The notes under the pieces: generated by a model
Seen by the model: only the letters and a program-made list of their open reading frames with translations
The model's database searches: none
Told to the model about the DNA's origin: nothing
Part shown: positions 1 through 11,308 of the stretch, piece by piece
How positions within the stretch are numbered: the first letter of the stretch is position 1
Layout: every line of letters starts with the position of its first letter
NCBI GenBank assembly: GCA_000729835.1
Contig: JFHB01000106.1
Coordinates: 38,971-102,970 of the forward strand
Reading direction: 5' to 3'
Source of the DNA: Atkinsonella hypoxylon
Taxonomy: Eukaryota > Ascomycota > Sordariomycetes > Hypocreales > Clavicipitaceae
Length of the DNA: 64,000 bases
Made by a program: the position numbers and the translations under genes

Positions 1-369
1 GGCGTCTCGTTTGTATAGCTATAAGTTGATTTTTTTGTTTTTATATAGTAAATCTTTTTGCAGAAATTATAAAGTAGCCTACAAGCCCCTTCTAGCGACT
101 ATAGCCCGCTAATATAGTTAAAGGGTCTATAAGGGACTAGAAAGATTCAAGATTTTACCCTTACTGTTTGTTACAGCGCTCTTAATATAAAGATACTACT
201 ATTACAGTTATCTATTGCCTCTACGTAATCTATACTATACACTACAGCTTGATTTAGGCCGCTGCTACTTCTACTACGTGATAATTGCTAGGAGCAATTA
301 CAGGTGCTAAATCTAAGAGACCACTACTCTCTTAGATATCTAGTCCTGTAATCCCTATTATTTTCAATA
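1..369 (+). mobile_element. Family 1 Copia LTR, 3' part (left end outside window)
   Basis: This matches the right-hand part of the family 1 LTR seen complete at 3455-4150, starting at the GGCGTCTCGTTTGTATAGC region and ending TATTTTCAATA (RIP form of TTTTCAACA). It abuts family 1 integrase sequence at 370 (AAAGGTATTCC), so one family 1 LTR or element has landed inside the integrase region of another. The TSD cannot be checked because the left boundary is off the window; AAAGG at 370-374 is the candidate right TSD. Confidence 0.85.
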
Positions 370-3300
370 AAAGGTATTCCTGATTTTACAAAAATTAAGG
401 AAAAGGATTTTAACTGCCTAGCTTACAACCAAGCTAAAGCTGTTAGAAGACCTAGCAAGTATACTATTCCTAATCCCCCTAGATGTTTAGATATTATAGA
501 GGGAGATACCGTTAAGATAGAGCCTATACCGCATAATAAGAGGCCTCTAGTTCTTTTTCTAATTAATAGAAAATTACAGTATAAGTGGTCTTTTAATCTA
601 GCTAATAAAGAGGGTTCTACTCTCTATAGCTGCATTAAAGGCTTCTTTAAGGAATTAAAAAACCAGTATAACTGCTACCCTAAACACCTTTATTTTAATA
701 GTAGTACAGAAATCGATACTAGGTTGCAAGCTTAGCTATCTTCTAAGGGTATTTGCTTTAGCACCTCTTGTCTCTATATTTATAAATAGAATAGGCTAAT
801 AGAGAGAGCTATAAGGGTACTTCTAGACCGTTTGCGTGCTACCCTACAGTAGTTACAATTACCTCTATATCTATAGTCTTACATCCTTCCTGCTATAGTG
901 GATTTAGTTAATACTACTGCGAATAGTACTAAACTACTAAGTTCTAAACAGCTATATCTAGCTAATTTAGAGCCTTCTAAGACCTATAAGCCTGATTTTT
1001 CAAAAATTAGAGCTATAGGCTCCTATTGCGAAGTTCTAATCCTATTAGAATAGAGATCTAGGTTGCAGAAGCTAGCTAAAAGAACTATTCCTAGTAGACT
1101 TTTAGCTACGCTAGGTTCTAATGTATATCTAATATATATCCCCTCTAAATAAGCTGTTATTAAGACTAGCTTCATTAAAATTATAGAAGGAATAGGCCCT
1201 ATTTCTTAGGGCATCCCTAAGGTTCCTATTGGTTCTATAGTAAATAATCCTTTAGAGGGAGAAATCGATAAATTAGTGGATAATTATACCCCTAAGTATC
1301 CTTATCCTAGTTATCTAGATGTGCTAAATTATCCACTAGAACCTGTAGATTAAGCTCTTCTACTAAGCAACCCTATAGAAGCTATAGAGGCCCCTAAAGC
1401 CCCTATATCTATAGAAGCCCCTTAGGCTAATATAGAACCTATAGAAGCTAAAGCTAATGCTGATGCTATAGATTTAGATAGAGACATATTTTCCTTAATC
1501 AAGGATCTATGCTTTAAGGCTAGGACTAAAGCAGCTATTACTTCTAATAGTAAGGATGAACTTCCTAATACGTAGAAGCAAGCCCTAAAAAGCTCTACTA
1601 AGCAGCATTGGATAGAAGCTACCTATAGCGAATTTAAGCAGCTATTAGCTGCTGGAACCTTTAAATTTATAGGGAAAGACTAAGTACCTAAGGGCTAAAG
1701 AGTTCTAAAGAATAGGCTTATTTATAGGCTAAAAAAGGATAAAGAAAATAATCCTATAAAATATAAGGCCCGCCTTATTGCTAAGGGATTTATGTAAATA
1801 GAAGGTTAAGATTACCTAGAGACCTTTGCTGCAACTAGTATTCCTCCTAGCTAGCGTATATTATTAGCTCTTGCAGCTTTTAATAACTAGGAAGTTAAGC
1901 AAATCGACTTTATAGAAGCGTTTTTAAATAGCAAGCTAAAAGAAGCTATTTATATAGAAATCCTAGATAGATTCGTTAAATTTGCAGAGCAAGTATCGCT
2001 ATTAGTAGCTAAGCTACTAAAAAGCTGTAATTACAAGCCCTCTAAAGAGCAAGTAATTAAGCTAGAAAAATCCCTCTATAGTCTAAAGTAAAGTCCTAGA
2101 GAATAGCAGCAAATTCTAACAGAATTACTTCAAAAGCATAGATTTAAACCTCTTATATTAGACCCAGCAGTCTTTTATAACCCAGCTATATCTATATATA
2201 TTGCTACATACGTAGATAATTGTCTTCTAATTGGTCTAAATCTAAGCTATATCAACAAGCTAAAGAAGCTATTATATAAAGCTTATCTAATAGAAGATAG
2301 AGGACCAGCAGAATTTTTTCTAGGCGTTTAAATCACCTGTAATAGGTCTAAAAGGTCTATTAAAATCTATTAATCTCAATATATTGTTGAAGCCCTAGAG
2401 AGATTCAAAATGCTAGATGCTAAGCTAGCTTCTATCCCTATACAGCTAGGAATTCTAAAGTAACTAGTTACAAAACTTCTCTTAAAATCCAATTATAAGC
2501 TTTATTAGAGCATAATAGGCACTATAATGTACCTAATGTTGCTAACTAGGGCTAATATTGCTTTTTCCGTTTAGTAGCTATTAACCTTTCTAGCTAAGCT
2601 CTATATAGAGCACCTAAACGCCTCTAAGCACCTCCTAAGGTACTTAAGTAGTACTAGAAGCTTTGCTATTATTTATAAGCATTCTATACCACTAGGGTCC
2701 TCTTCTAAAGCTTCTAGCTCTGAAGAAGTACTTAAGACCCTCCTTAGTTATTGTAATAGCGATTTTGCTAGTAATAAAACCTCTTCTAAATTAACCTATA
2801 CTTATCTATATAAGCTAGCTAGTAGACCTATTAGCTGGAAATTAAAGAAAGCTAGTACTATTGCTCTTTCTACATTAGAAGCAGAATCTAATGCATTATC
2901 TAAAGCTATAAGGGAATTAGAGTGGCTCTACAGCCTTTTTAAGGAGATAAAGCTACCTTTAACCCCTTCTATTCCTATTAGGTGTAATAATTAAGGCGCT
3001 ATAGTTACTGCTTACAACCTAACGTTATATAGTAGAACTAAGTACACCCTTTTAAAGTTTAACTACATTAGAGAAAAGATTCGTAAAGGTATAGCTAAGG
3101 TTAGTTATATTAATATAAATTAGATGCTAGTAGATAGCCTAACTAAGCCTCTTGCTATTTAAAAGCATTAACAATTTATTAAGTTACTAGAGCTTTCTAG
3201 CTAGCTTATAAAAGCAATAAAAACACTTAAAAAATCGAAAAGCAACGAAAAAACAGTTAAAAATCAAAAACAACAAAAACAATTAATAATAACTAGTTAT

Positions 3301-3454
3301 ATTTAACTATAACTACCCTAGAATTGCTGGAATTAGTTATGTTATTTAGTTCTATTATTAGTACTGTATTTTATTAGTTAATTCTAACTTAGATATCCTT
3401 TAAAGGAGCTAAGTTACTTATAGAACTAGTTACTTTTTATATTTCTAGAGGGAG
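370..3454 (+). pseudogene. Family 1 Copia pol remnant: integrase C-half, RT, RNase H (element A)
   Basis: This is a RIP-degraded Ty1/Copia polyprotein remnant, read left to right. Integrase: the second catalytic motif reads YFNSSTEI at 691-714, where an active enzyme would have Asp for the Asn. A linker region rich in Pro and Glu follows at about 900-1500. RT begins near 1600 (HWIEATYSEF) and has its YxDD box as YVDN at 2209-2220. RNase H follows at about 2560-3160 (LLTRANIAFSV, STIALSTLEAES, DSLTKPLAI). Many TAG/TAA stops interrupt it. Trp codons survive here (HWIEA near 1608, ISWK near 2830) where other copies carry stops. It ends at a polypurine tract and the 3' LTR. It is non-functional. 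Confidence 0.9.
3444..3454 (+). other. Polypurine tract of family 1 element A
   Basis: TCTAGAGGGAG lies directly against the 3' LTR start TGTTAAAAATA. The same motif adjoins the family 1 3' LTRs at 15673 (+) and, reversed as CTCCCTCTAGA, at 33352, 34527 and 58509. This is the expected primer for plus-strand DNA synthesis. Confidence 0.8.
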
Positions 3455-4150
3455 TGTTAAAAATAAGCTACTCTATATAGCCTATTTTTATACCTACTAG
3501 TTGCTCTATTATATAACCCTTATTAGGTCTTATTACGTTAATTTTTAGTAGAGATATTGCTGTTACTAGATGTAAAACATCTAGAATTAACTAAGGCAAA
3601 GTTGCCTAACCTATAGTTAACTTTAACTGCGATTTTCTCTATAACTAGCAATAGTAGAAATTTAAGAAGTATACTATTTAAAAGCTAAGAATTAGGGCTA
3701 TTTAATAGTATAATTGTTGGATAGAGTTGCTTATAAGGGTTGCTTATTATTAGTAGAATTTGTTAAATTATGCATATAGGCGTCTCGTTTGTATAGCCGT
3801 AAGTCGATTTTTTTGTTTTTATATAGTAAATCTTTTTGCGGAAATTATAAAGTAGCCTATAAGCCCCTTCTAGCAACTACAGCCTGCTGATATAGTTAGA
3901 GGGTCTATAAGGGACTAGAAAGATTTGAGATCCTACCCTCACTAAGTTCGTTACAGCGCTCTTAATATAAAGATACTACTATTACAGTTATCTATTGCCT
4001 CTACGTGATCTAGTACTATACACTACAGCTTAATTTAGGCCGCTGCTGCTTCTACTACGTAATAATTGCTAGGAGCAATTACAGGTGCTAAATCTAAGAG
4101 ACCACTACCCTCTTAGATATCTAGTCCTGTAATCCCTATTATTTTCAATA
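3455..4150 (+). mobile_element. Family 1 Copia 3' LTR (696 bp) of element A
   Basis: Begins TGTTAAAAATAAGC directly after the polypurine tract and ends TATTTTCAATA. It contains four conserved inverted repeats: 3566-3584 (CTAGATG/CATCTAG), 3594-3607 (AGGCAA/TTGCCT), 4064-4080 (AATTGCT/AGCAATT) and 4094-4116 (CTAAGAG/CTCTTAG). ACGTC at 4151-4155 would be the right TSD. Element A is inserted into the family 2 copy that follows. Confidence 0.9.
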
Positions 4151-5608
4151 ACGTCTCTAGCCAATAGTGCGTCAATTTTAGCTTAGTTAGATGCTTTAAA
4201 TAGGGTACCTTTTGCTGTAATCTTGTTGTCTTTCCTTAGTTGTACAGCTAGGTTATAGTTCGCTGTTTCTTTTGCAGAAAGGAAAATTTCGTCGCTAGAT
4301 TTATACAGCAATGCGCAAGTAGGATTAATATTACTACTAGGATTAGGATTATAAGGACTACTAGCAGTTAGGCTAGAAACAGTAATATATCTATTTAGTT
4401 TGTTGTTAGAAGTAGAGGAATTTTGTGTAGAATTAATTAGAACAGAAAGAGGGTTCTTTCTTAGTCTTCTAGGACCTCTTTTCTATATTAGGTTTAGATT
4501 AATTAGTTGTTTTGCCTTTAGGGGTCTTTCTCTCTTCTTTAGTAGAACAGGATTGCTTTTAGGTAGGGATTCTATATCGCTTTTATTAGGTGTAGCGTTA
4601 GAAACAGTAGAATAATTATTAGATTTATTGTTATTATAGTAGTAGGGTTTTACAATAGTTATGCAAAAACGAATAAAGCTGTAAGGCATTTGTACAGTGC
4701 ATTTCTCGCTATCTGTAGTAAGCAGCTTATAGGGGCCTTACTAGCCTTCTTTTTTACGCTATATACGCACTTCTAACTGCAGGGGCAGTAAATGTATAGG
4801 TATTGTATTTAGGCTATTGTAGGAGGCAAAAGCATTATAAATTTATCTTTATGCTAGGCACTTTTAGGCTTTATTAGTAGCTTTACGTAGAATTAAAGCT
4901 TATTGTATTACAGAAAGGCTTAGAGGTAAATTATCTATTATATAGAGGTAGGAACTAAAGACTAATAATGTAGGCATAAGACCGTTAGGTTTAGCAGAAT
5001 TATTAACAGCTTTAACAGCTATCTAAAGCTTTTAATCCTTTATAATACTAGTATTAGTGCCTAATTTGTTGTTAATAATGTTGTAAGCTCTTCGTAATAG
5101 GCTATAGTACTATTTAACTTTACTAATGCTATTATAAGCTTTAATAGGAACTTTATTAACATTAACGGACAACATTTATATATAATAGCGGAATTTAGTA
5201 GATATAAAGTTCTTTCTAGCATTATAAACTATCCAGTTAGGAGGGCCTAGATAGGTATTAATCTAGCATTCTTTTAACGCATTCTAGATGTCTTATACTT
5301 TCTGCTTTTAGGGTTCTAGAAAGCGGGCTGCCTAGAACAAGGTTGCAGAATTAACAACGTAAAGAATAGAGCTGCTGTTTAGATGTATAATATTAACAAT
5401 AATTTCGTAGTTAAAGTTATAGTTATCTTTTAACGTAAATCAGAATTAACTAGGTAATTTACCGTTAAGTTAGCAGTAGTAGTAGACTTATGTAATTCTG
5501 TTAATAGCGTTATTGTCACTAATATCTTTACCTATACATTATAGAATTTTCGTTAATTGTTGTACAGAGGGATGCCTAAATTAACAATAAAGTTAATAGA
5601 TTTACTTT

Positions 5609-5688
5609 TGTTAAAAATATATGTTAAAATATATAAGGCTTTATAATCCTAGGTTCAGTTAGATCGGTCCACTCTTTTGATCTTAATA
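5609..5688 (+). repeat. Miniature element 1, left LTR (80 bp)
   Basis: Direct repeat of 5881-5960 with a handful of C/T and G/A differences. Starts TGTTAAAAATATATG and ends CTTAATA. An internal near-repeat of TATGTTAAAATATAT gives it a TATA-rich start. Confidence 0.85.
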
Positions 5689-5700
5689 GGTTATGAGCCC
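5689..5700 (+). other. Primer-binding site matching initiator tRNA-Met interior
   Basis: GGTTATGAGCCC directly follows the left LTR. It is the reverse complement of the anticodon stem-loop GGGCUCAUAACC typical of eukaryotic initiator tRNA-Met. Drosophila copia and Ty5 are known to prime from an internal fragment of that tRNA, so this assigns element 1 to the Copia replication type. Family 1 has the same site in RIP-mutated form (GGTTATAAGCC). Confidence 0.75.
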
Positions 5701-5800
5701 GGTGGCGCAGTAGTTGTAGCCCACTGCAGCGGCCTTACGTTGCCCACTATAAAGTGGAGCACTGCTCTGCGAGGCAAAGGTTATAAGTTTAAACCCTGCT
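5701..5800 (+). other. tRNA-like segment (box A and degenerate box B) inside miniature element 1
   Basis: TGGCGCAGTAGT at 5703-5714 fits the Pol III box A consensus at 11 of 12 positions. AGTTTAAACCC at 5786-5796 is what GGTTCGAACCC (box B) becomes after three RIP-type transitions. The spacing of about 75 bp is longer than in a tRNA gene but within the range of SINE heads. No tRNA cloverleaf fits. It may be a captured SINE head or chance similarity. Confidence 0.45.
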
Positions 5801-5880
5801 GAAAACCATAAAAAGATTTAATTGCTAGTATAAGCCTATAACCTCCAAGCAGGCACCTGGATATACAATTCCAGGGGGAG

Positions 5881-5960
5881 TGTTAAAAATATATGTTAAA
5901 ATATATAAGGCTTTGTAATCCTAGGTTTAGTTGGATCGGTCCACTCTTTTGATCTTAATA
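5881..5960 (+). repeat. Miniature element 1, right LTR (80 bp)
   Basis: Copy of 5609-5688, preceded by the purine tract CCAGGGGGAG (5871-5880) and followed by TSD ACTTT. Confidence 0.85.
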
Positions 5961-8578
5961 ACTTTTCTAACAAGAAGAATGCAGCTGCTTCTGTAGCTTC
6001 TAGAGTCTACTACAGATATCCCTATTTCTAGATAACAGGAACCTTTCGATTGCCTTAAATTAGCACGTTTTCGAGGTTGTTAAGCTTTACATACATCTTA
6101 TCTATATTATTGATGCTGTACAGGAATAGGGTGCTTGTATTAATTATATAGAATGTAATTAGGCTAAAGACTGTTAAAACTATAATAAAGCCTATTAAAG
6201 TTGCTAATCCTGCGCTAAATGTAATTATATAGTGTTAATTAGATAAATTTATCTTTAATAAAGGCATTTTCTTTACTAGTGCCTATACTTAGTTAATTCT
6301 AGCTGTTAATACTCCTGCTGCTCTAGTGTTAGGCAAGATGCCTCTAAATGTGTTACTAGAGTAACGTTCTTCTAATATATAGAATAACAAATATAATAAG
6401 GGATCTATAGAATTTAATTAATCTTCTGTAAATAGGTCTTCCTTATGTAGAGTATACTAGCAGGCTTCTTCCTTAAGGTTCTAGAAGATAGCTTTATTGT
6501 CTATAGTTGCAGCATTAGTAAAGAATTGTATAATTATTAGCTAAGGAGCTTTTCCTTTATTAGCTGTATTAGATTCTTTAATAAATGCCTTACTTATATC
6601 TTAAGTATTATTAGAACTGTTATTCTATATAGGTTTACTTAGTTCTTTATAAGCCTATAGATAGGCTCTAAATTTACTGTTTAAAGGAGGGGTTCTATAC
6701 TTCTTATTATTCTACTATCTTTACTGTACTTCTTAACGCTCTTTTTTGCTGTACTTTATTAACTAATATCCTTCTTTTCTATAGATAAAGCAGCGTTATT
6801 TTTAGGTCTTACTCTTGCTACAGCTAGAGTCTTTTAAACGTTAATATTAACAGTCTATATAGAGAGCTTTATTATTAATATTAAGTTAGTTAAATCTAAT
6901 GTAGAATTAGCTAATTTCCTTCTGTGCTTCTACAATACTAATTAACTTTTGTAAGTTACTAATAAGCTCTTAGAATGTTGCGTTAGTTGTAAATTTAGCT
7001 TAGCTATATTTAGGGATACCTCTAACTGCTTAAAGGGTCTATTTAATAAGTTTAGAATTATCTATAAGAGAGTTAAAAAGGCTATTATAAATGTCTTAAA
7101 GGTTCTAGATTATTATGTTAAAGCAGTTAAGTATAGATTTATTAGGGTTCTTAGCGATTATATTGTATAATATAATGCTATTCTATCTTTAACAATAGAA
7201 CTGCTTGTTAGTTAAGGTCTTAAAGTGTTATTTAACAATTTTAACTATTTAGTTAAAGGTATAATTTATCCTTATATTTATTGCAATTATTATAAGGTAG
7301 AATTTATATGCTTTACCTATTAGCATTACTAGAAATGCCTTTATTATTGCTAGTTCTAAGAAATTAAGTTGTTAGTATAGGTCTTTAAGGATAACTACTT
7401 TTAGCATAATAAAATTAAATATATTACTACTGTATTTATTGCTTTCTTTATAGATCTTTATAAGGTTAAGGACTTTCTTTATATTAGTCTAGAAAGAATC
7501 TATTATAGAAGGAAGTAATAGTTATACTGCTAGAAGCAGAAGAAATCTTATATTCTATAGTAAAGAGAGAGAAGGTAGTATTTCTACTAATATACCTATT
7601 AAATTACTAGGTACGCTTAACAAAAGTAATAGAGAGAGTACTAAAGGTATAGAAGAAGGGTTCTATAAAGACAATTAAGGCTTCTTTACTGTAGATATAG
7701 GTTTTACATTTAGGTGTAGATTTAAGTGGAATTTGCCTAATGCTACTTATTTATTAATCTCTTCTTCTAGCTATATAGATTGTTTCTCTTTCTATAGTAC
7801 TCTTTTAAGGGAATTAGCAATTTAGCTGCTGCTTCTGCCTATATAGACTCTATATTTATATAGTAAATTGCGTAATGCTTTAATAATTAAAGTAGAAGCT
7901 CTTTAAAATAGATCTTTATTCTAGTTATAGAAGTTAAATTTAAAGTTCTTTTATTATTCTTAATCTCTAAATCTTTAATCTTTATAAAGGTTAATTATAA
8001 AGGCAATTCTATTGTTTAGATTAGTAGTAGTAGCAGTTTCTAGGTTAATTTTATATATTAAGTTCTAATCTATTAATAGAAGTTTCTAATACTTTTAAAG
8101 TTATTCTAAAAGCTTATTAGGTTATAGTTATTGCTTAGATTCTTATAAATCTACCTAGAGTTATTGTAAACTTATTATATTAAATAAGATTAAGTAGTAT
8201 AGAAAGAGAAAGTAGGTGTAACAGAATTAGTATAAAGATAGAGAGATTTAGCTAGCTTCTAGCTAAGTTCTAAGATAGTTAAGGGAGTTAAATCCTATAG
8301 CGTTAGCCGCTAAGGGTTCTAGCTAGTAATTTAATTCCTTAGAAGTTTAATATTAACAATTAGTTAAACTAAAATATTGTTATAAGTAAATATAACTTAG
8401 TAACTAAGTAATTGTAAAGATATTTCTTCCTTTAGTATGCTTTACTAGTTGCATTAGCCGCTAAGGGTTCTAGCTAATAGTATTACATCTTTTCTTACTA
8501 AATCTAGCTAATCTATAGTTAGTTGTGCTAATCTCTTTAGTTGTACTAAAGACTCCTAGTTAAGCAACTACTAATTAG

Positions 8579-8893
8579 TGTTAATAGACTAAGGGTTTAA
8601 TTTATACTCCTTTAAGTTAATCCTATAACTAGTTTACTAGTGCATTAGTATTTACATTAAAGAGGTTTAAATTTAGTTATCTAGGAGTTATATCTAACTA
8701 GTAAAAGAGGCTACATTATATACCCTATTAAATGCCTTATATGCCTTAGGTATAGTGTTGTGTTAAGGGGGAATTAAGGGGTATTAGCAACCCCGATTTA
8801 AGTGGGGACTAGTGTGCAGATGCAACCAATCAGCGGTTGTATCCACCCACGCAGGTGCTGGAATCGCACGATGGAGTCATAACGATTCCAACA
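8579..8893 (-). mobile_element. Family 2 Copia 5' LTR (315 bp, minus strand)
   Basis: Reverse complement of the G element LTRs, with the same 315-bp length. On the plus strand it runs TGTTAATAGACT...GATTCCAACA. The outer end (about 8770-8893) keeps CpA/TpG-rich, near-original sequence such as CCACCCACGCAGG, while the inner end is heavily RIP-mutated. ATAGT at 8894-8898 is the candidate right TSD, and the same ATAGT is present in the uninterrupted family 3 copy near 18043. Confidence 0.85.
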
Positions 8894-10826
8894 ATAGTGC
8901 TATAGAATAGTGTTTTTATTAAGGTATACTTTTACCTCTTAGAATGCCTTTTCTTCCTTAGGTTTTAGTAAAAATATTGCTTCTTAAGCTTTCTTTTAGT
9001 GCATTAGTTTAAGTAAACTATTAGCTAAGCCTTTCTTATAAAGCTCTTACAGTAAAGTAGTCTTTTATTTCTATAGTAAGTAAATTTATATATTAAACTA
9101 TAGAATACTCTTCTATAAAAAGCTAGCTATATTAATAAAGATCTCTAGATTTATAAGATTTACTAGAAACTTAAGTTTTTAAAAAGCTTTTAGCTTATTA
9201 TTTATATTAGTAATTCTATTACTATTAACAATAAAACCTAACAGCTAAATAGCTAAGTAGTCTATAAATAACTTCTTTATAGCTATTATTAACTTATTTT
9301 TCTCTAGAATTAATAAAACTATATTAAGGTATATAAGGTAGTCCTTAGTAGAGTTAAAGAATACAATAATGTTATTAATATAGATTTATATAAAATATTA
9401 GTACTTTTAAAATAATTAGTCTATATACTATTAAGCAAAAGCTAATATATTCTTAAAGCCTATAAGCGCTATATTTAATGCTTTTAATCTTTATTTTAAT
9501 ATTACTACTATATAAGATTAATATTCTTATTTTATAGAAAGCTAGTAAAAAAACCCTAATATATTAAAGAGTAAAAATATCTTCTTACTATATATATTTA
9601 CTATAATATTTAATTAATCTAGTAAAGAGTATATATTTAGTATTACTACACTGTTAAGTAGCTTTATATTAACTATAACTTATTCTTTTCTTTCTATTAA
9701 GGTTTTAATTTACACTATAAAGGCTAAGTAAGCTATAGCTGCTAAGTTGTCTAAATATAATATCTTTCTACTTAAATATAGCTTATTATAAACCTTATCT
9801 AGTTTAGCTTTATCTTTAGCTCCTAGTAGGTAGATTTAGATAGGTTTTAGCTACTTCTGCTATCTATCTACTAGATTTACTCTTATATATTAGTCTTTAG
9901 GTATAGGAATAATACCTCTATTACAATAAATATTATATTTATCTATTAAGTTAATAAGTTTAGCTGTAATATTTAGGTTTAAGTTTTCTACCTTAACCTT
10001 ATATTTATTATAGATATATAGTACATCCTTAAAACAAAAGATTTTATATATAAAGATACTATTATTAACTTTCTTAGGGTTAAATCTACTACTATTACCT
10101 TCTTCTTAAGTTTTATAATCTTCTATAGGCAATAGACTATTATTAGGTGTAATATCCTTAGAAAAATATATATATAAATTAAATAGATTTATAATTATAT
10201 AGTTAGCCTTAAGCTCTTTATTATACTAGAGATAAGCAATCTTCTAATTTTTCTAGATTATAATAAATTTATCTAAATAGTTATAGGCTACTATTTATTC
10301 TTAGTTAGTTGTACTAAGCAATATATCTAGGATAAGGTTAGATTTTAAGTATATATAGTAGGTAGTAGCCTTCTTATTAGCTAGTATCTCCTTCTATTTA
10401 ACTAGAATATACTTCTATAATTTTAGCGGAATTATTATAGCTTATACTGCTGTTACATTCTAATGTAGAATCTTTAAAATTAGCTAAAAGATATCTATTT
10501 CTATAACTATATTATAAATAGACCTAATAGTAGCTCTAGAGTAAATAAAATCGATTTTAACACTATAATTATAGAGGAAGGTTAAACCTAGAAGGAGCTT
10601 TAGTTCTAAGTTACTTATTATATTAGCTATAACTGTAAAATAGCTAGTTATAAGCACACTATATATAGATCTAGGGATGTAGAAGTTAAATATAGCTGTC
10701 TTAGAGATATAGAAGGACAATTGCACTTTAGTAACTAGTTTTAGCTCTATTTTTGCCTATTTTACATTTTAACTAAACTAAGTTAACTATACTTTATTAA
10801 CTAGTACTAAAGAGGTTCTAGTATTT
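8894..10826 (-). pseudogene. Family 3 Ty3/Gypsy pol remnant: protease and RT (copy 1)
   Basis: Read right to left. Positions 10726-10484 are an 80-codon open remnant of the retroviral-type protease C-terminal half (LLLGLTFLYNYSVKIDF fits the LIGMDVL...DF pattern of fungal Gypsy proteases). RT follows: the finger region near 9600-9700, then FYQLSIKQEY (stop read as Gln), then the catalytic box YINN near 9366-9384 in place of YIDD. The RT-to-RNase H connection lies near 9100-9250 (LLGFIVNSNRITNINNKLKAF). It is truncated at 8893 by the family 2 insertion. Many TAG/TAA stops; dead. Confidence 0.85.
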
Positions 10827-11308
10827 TGTCGACTTAAAACCAAACCCCTAAATAACCATGCAGCCTACACTAAAGCGGGTAACGATATAGCGCACGTTAA
10901 GATCGAAGAGGATCGGCAGAGAGCGAGATATTTGTTAGTGCATGCTATTAAGCGATAGCAGGTAAGAAGATTAAATAGTTAGAAAAGGTAGAAATAAAAT
11001 ATTAATTGCAGCTTAGAAGATATATATACATAAAAGGAGCTAAATGTATTAAAGAGTTAGAGAAAGCGTTAGTATTAGCGAAGTAATATTTCTTAAGTAT
11101 TAAGTGTTATAAATTAAAGTAGGCTAAAAGATATTAATTAATCGAAAAGAGCAAAAGCTAAAAAGAGCCAGTAGAAGCTGCTTACGCGCTTGCTTCCTTA
11201 GACTATTTAGACGTCTAGGCGATGCGCACTCTTATAGAAAAAACCTGTATGTAGCATCCCTTGCAAAGCTAATATAAGAGCGCAAGGGGGTAACCCCGCC
11301 GCGACACA
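10827..11308 (-). mobile_element. Family 4 solo LTR (482 bp) inside family 3
   Basis: Plus strand runs TGTCGACTTAAAACC...GCCGCGACACA, the reverse complement of the J element LTR at 61022-61507. It is flanked by GTATTT (10821-10826) and GTATCT (11309-11314), a 6-bp TSD with one C-to-T change. The uninterrupted family 3 copy at 27836-27873 has a single GTATCT at this place, proving the insertion. It keeps many CpG and CpA sites and has a GC-rich end with the palindrome GGGGTAACCCC, so it is less RIP-mutated than its host. Confidence 0.85.

Larger units (their letters stand above)
5609..5960 (+). mobile_element. Miniature LTR retroelement 1 (TRIM-like, 352 bp)
   Basis: Two 80-bp direct repeats (5609-5688 and 5881-5960) starting TGTTAAAAATATATG and ending TTAATA (RIP form of TTAACA) flank a 192-bp non-coding core. 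ACTTT at 5604-5608 and again at 5961-5965 is an exact 5-bp TSD. The core starts with GGTTATGAGCCC, a Copia-type primer site, and ends with the purine tract CCAGGGGGAG. It holds no gag or pol, so it must have been moved in trans. It is far less RIP-mutated than its family 2 host. Confidence 0.85.
4151..8578 (-). pseudogene. Family 2 Copia gag-integrase remnant (truncated copy, minus strand)
   Basis: Internal region of family 2, read right to left from the 5' LTR at 8893-8579. It mirrors about 43666-47725 of the complete copy G. The gag zinc-knuckle region lies near 6751-6792 (reads CFIYRKEGY, with Tyr at Cys positions). Integrase and the Pro/Lys-rich linker lie between about 6200 and 4400. The RT and RNase H part is missing because element A is inserted at 4151. 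The frame is broken by TAA/TAG and split by miniature element 1 (5609-5960). The open frame on the plus strand near 4400-4615 is an antisense shadow of the linker. Confidence 0.8.

Noticed and set aside
370..3160. Alternative nuclear code with TAA/TAG read as Gln: frames become long and open.
   Set aside because: Many in-frame stops sit where sister copies have TGG Trp (HWIEA, ISWK, SVQWLL) as well as where they have CAA/CAG. Catalytic Cys, His, Asp and Glu are also changed by the same transitions. RIP explains all; a code change does not.
4400..4615. Plus-strand 71-codon frame, similar to a minus-strand frame at 47272-47484.
   Set aside because: They are the same antisense shadow of the family 2 integrase-RT linker in two paralogous copies; the similarity reflects repeat identity, not a conserved gene.
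5689..5800. Intact tRNA gene.
   Set aside because: Only box A and a decayed box B fit; no cloverleaf, acceptor stem or anticodon loop can be formed in tRNA length.
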